Assembly: GCA_045106475.1 (NCBI GenBank)
Contig: JBGCEO010000040.1
Location: 21,527-85,526, forward strand
Direction: 5' to 3'
DNA: 64,000 nt
Source of the DNA: Granulosicoccus sp045106475
Lineage (GTDB): Bacteria > Pseudomonadota > Gammaproteobacteria > Granulosicoccales > Granulosicoccaceae
A program made the translations under genes and the position numbers. The notes below the pieces were generated by a model. The model had not been told where the DNA came from, ran no database searches, and saw nothing but the letters and a program-made list of their open reading frames with translations. Of the stretch, positions 63,044 to 64,000 are shown piece after piece (positions within the stretch are counted from its first letter, which is position 1; each line of letters starts with the position of its first letter).

Positions 63044-64000
63044 GTGAAATACAACGTATCCAGCACTATTATCGCAAGCTCACTCGCATTCATGTCATTA
63101 AGTTTAGAGGCAGCGGGATTTCGTCAGCTCACTATCAAGGAATCAGGGCAACCAGACTTGGCAGTGGGACTCTGGTACCCCAGCGAGCAAACACCGCCGA
63201 CAGAGCCCAACACACGGTTCGGACTCTCCGTCGCGCTGGACGCACCCATTTCAAGCACCAACGGCGGCCTGATTCTCATTTCTCACGGGTACGGCGGCTG
63301 GTATGCCGGACACGCCGATACAGCCGCTGCTCTGGCTGATGCAGGCTTTATGGTGGCGGCGCCCACGCATTCTGGCAATACCTGGTCAGATATGAGTTCG
63401 CCTATCGAGAAATGGGCGCTGGATCGACCTCGGCACATGAGTGCTGTTCTTGATCATATTCTCAGCGATGCAGAGCTTCAGACTCATGTAGATTCACAAA
63501 AGGTCGGAGTATACGGATTCTCCGCCGGCGGATTCACGGCATTAGGACTCATTGGGGGCGTTCCCGATCTGAATTATGCGCAGCAGCACTGCCAGCAGCA
63601 ACCCGAAGAGTTTGTCTGCACAGAAGGGATGATAGAGCAGATGAGGGCTGCAAATATGCATTCACTACCTGACAGTGCCTGGGGATTTGATTCGCGAGTC
63701 AAAGCTGCGAGTATTTCGGCACCCGGCCTGGGCTTTACCTACACAGAGTCCACACTTGCCCGTGTAAGCGCAGACGTTCAGTTGTGGTCAGGACAATTGG
63801 ATGAAAGTGTTCCGACACAGTCTAATGCGGCGTCGATTGCCGCAAAACTACCCAGCGGCGCTGAGACTCACTGGATTGATAAAGCCAACCACTTTGCTTT
63901 CATGGTTGTTAATTGCAGAGAAGCATTCAAGGAGAATGACCCTGAAGAGTATGAAGTTGTTTGTGGAGATGCGAAAGGGTTTGACCGCCACCAGTTTCAT
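63044..64000 (+). CDS. Secreted alpha/beta hydrolase (dienelactone hydrolase-like), partial at the window end
   Basis: GTG at 63044 opens a frame that has no stop through 64000 (319 codons). Signal peptide to about EAAG (24). Oxyanion motif LISHGYGGW, nucleophile Ser in GFSAGGF, Asp in SGQLDESV and His in ANHFAFM make a complete triad. Substrate unknown, likely an ester. It is divergent from the 7TM-AraC regulator gene, a common pairing. Confidence 0.88.
   Translation, partial: MKYNVSSTIIASSLAFMSLSLEAAGFRQLTIKESGQPDLAVGLWYPSEQTPPTEPNTRFGLSVALDAPISSTNGGLILISHGYGGWYAGHADTAAALADAGFMVAAPTHSGNTWSDMSSPIEKWALDRPRHMSAVLDHILSDAELQTHVDSQKVGVYGFSAGGFTALGLIGGVPDLNYAQQHCQQQPEEFVCTEGMIEQMRAANMHSLPDSAWGFDSRVKAASISAPGLGFTYTESTLARVSADVQLWSGQLDESVPTQSNAASIAAKLPSGAETHWIDKANHFAFMVVNCREAFKENDPEEYEVVCGDAKGFDRHQFH

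Overview
The window reads as chromosomal DNA of a free-living, probably marine, gammaproteobacterium. The evidence is the gene order hisB-hisH-hisA-hisF-hisI-hisE-tatA (as in Pseudomonas-type genomes), a GacA/Rsm-type small RNA, NudC, Dtd, an LpxL-type acyltransferase, AmtB/GlnK, a DUF349 protein and a TRAP transporter. Genus is not determinable from sequence alone; a Granulosicoccus-like lineage is only a guess. Coding density is high. No rRNA, tRNA, CRISPR array, prophage or intact insertion sequence was seen.

Layout. 1-3923: minus-strand histidine biosynthesis operon running into tatA at the window edge. 4003-4121: a 119-bp element with 13-bp inverted ends, just upstream of hisB. 4180-5368: dtd, then a strong candidate for an RsmY/RsmZ/CsrB-type regulatory RNA (about 4767-4921) with a GacA-box-like palindrome upstream, then a rhodanese. 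5475-9585: lipid A-type acyltransferase, threonine aldolase, thiamine pyrophosphokinase and an LprI-like secreted protein. 9749-13970: an inner-membrane-anchored BON/OmpA-type protein with about 41 tandem 12-residue helical repeats, a translationally coupled membrane coiled-coil protein and a DsbA-like protein. 14081-17257: a DUF1800 lipoprotein and a Tat-exported DUF1501 protein. 17851-21585: TRAP transporter (substrate-binding protein, then fused DctQM). 21736-27902: TerC-type protein, zinc alcohol dehydrogenase, an ABC-ATPase remnant, CsaA-like protein, OmpA lipoprotein and SLC13 permease. 27938-34472: aspartoacylase-like protein lacking one zinc ligand, glycosyltransferase, DUF6164 protein, FN3-FN3-GH16 glucanase, HExxH lipoprotein and HNH nuclease. 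34572-43577: ABC exporter, small basic protein, LysR regulator, amtB-glnK, an EAL protein with a degenerate CZB-like tail and a DUF349 protein. 43638-50113: galactose-oxidase-type copper radical oxidase, divergent from a MoxR-DUF58-transglutaminase operon. 50110-55254: an iron-type operon (imelysin, di-haem cytochrome, imelysin, DUF1513) under a Fur-box-like palindrome. 55375-64000: serine/threonine dehydratase, enolase-superfamily dehydratase, MipA-type porin, NudC, lipoprotein, Rieske oxygenase, 7TM-AraC regulator and a divergent secreted alpha/beta hydrolase cut by the window end.

Main points of interest: the previously unmarked GacA/Rsm-type RNA gene; the very long repeat protein with an acidic-to-neutral charge gradient; several enzymes whose sequence shows loss of a canonical metal ligand (aspartoacylase-like His to Arg, enolase-superfamily Asp to Gly, CZB-like Cys/His loss); the inverted-repeat element with a third, diverged end near 36.5 kb; and a pseudogene fragment of a nitrate/taurine-type ABC ATPase.
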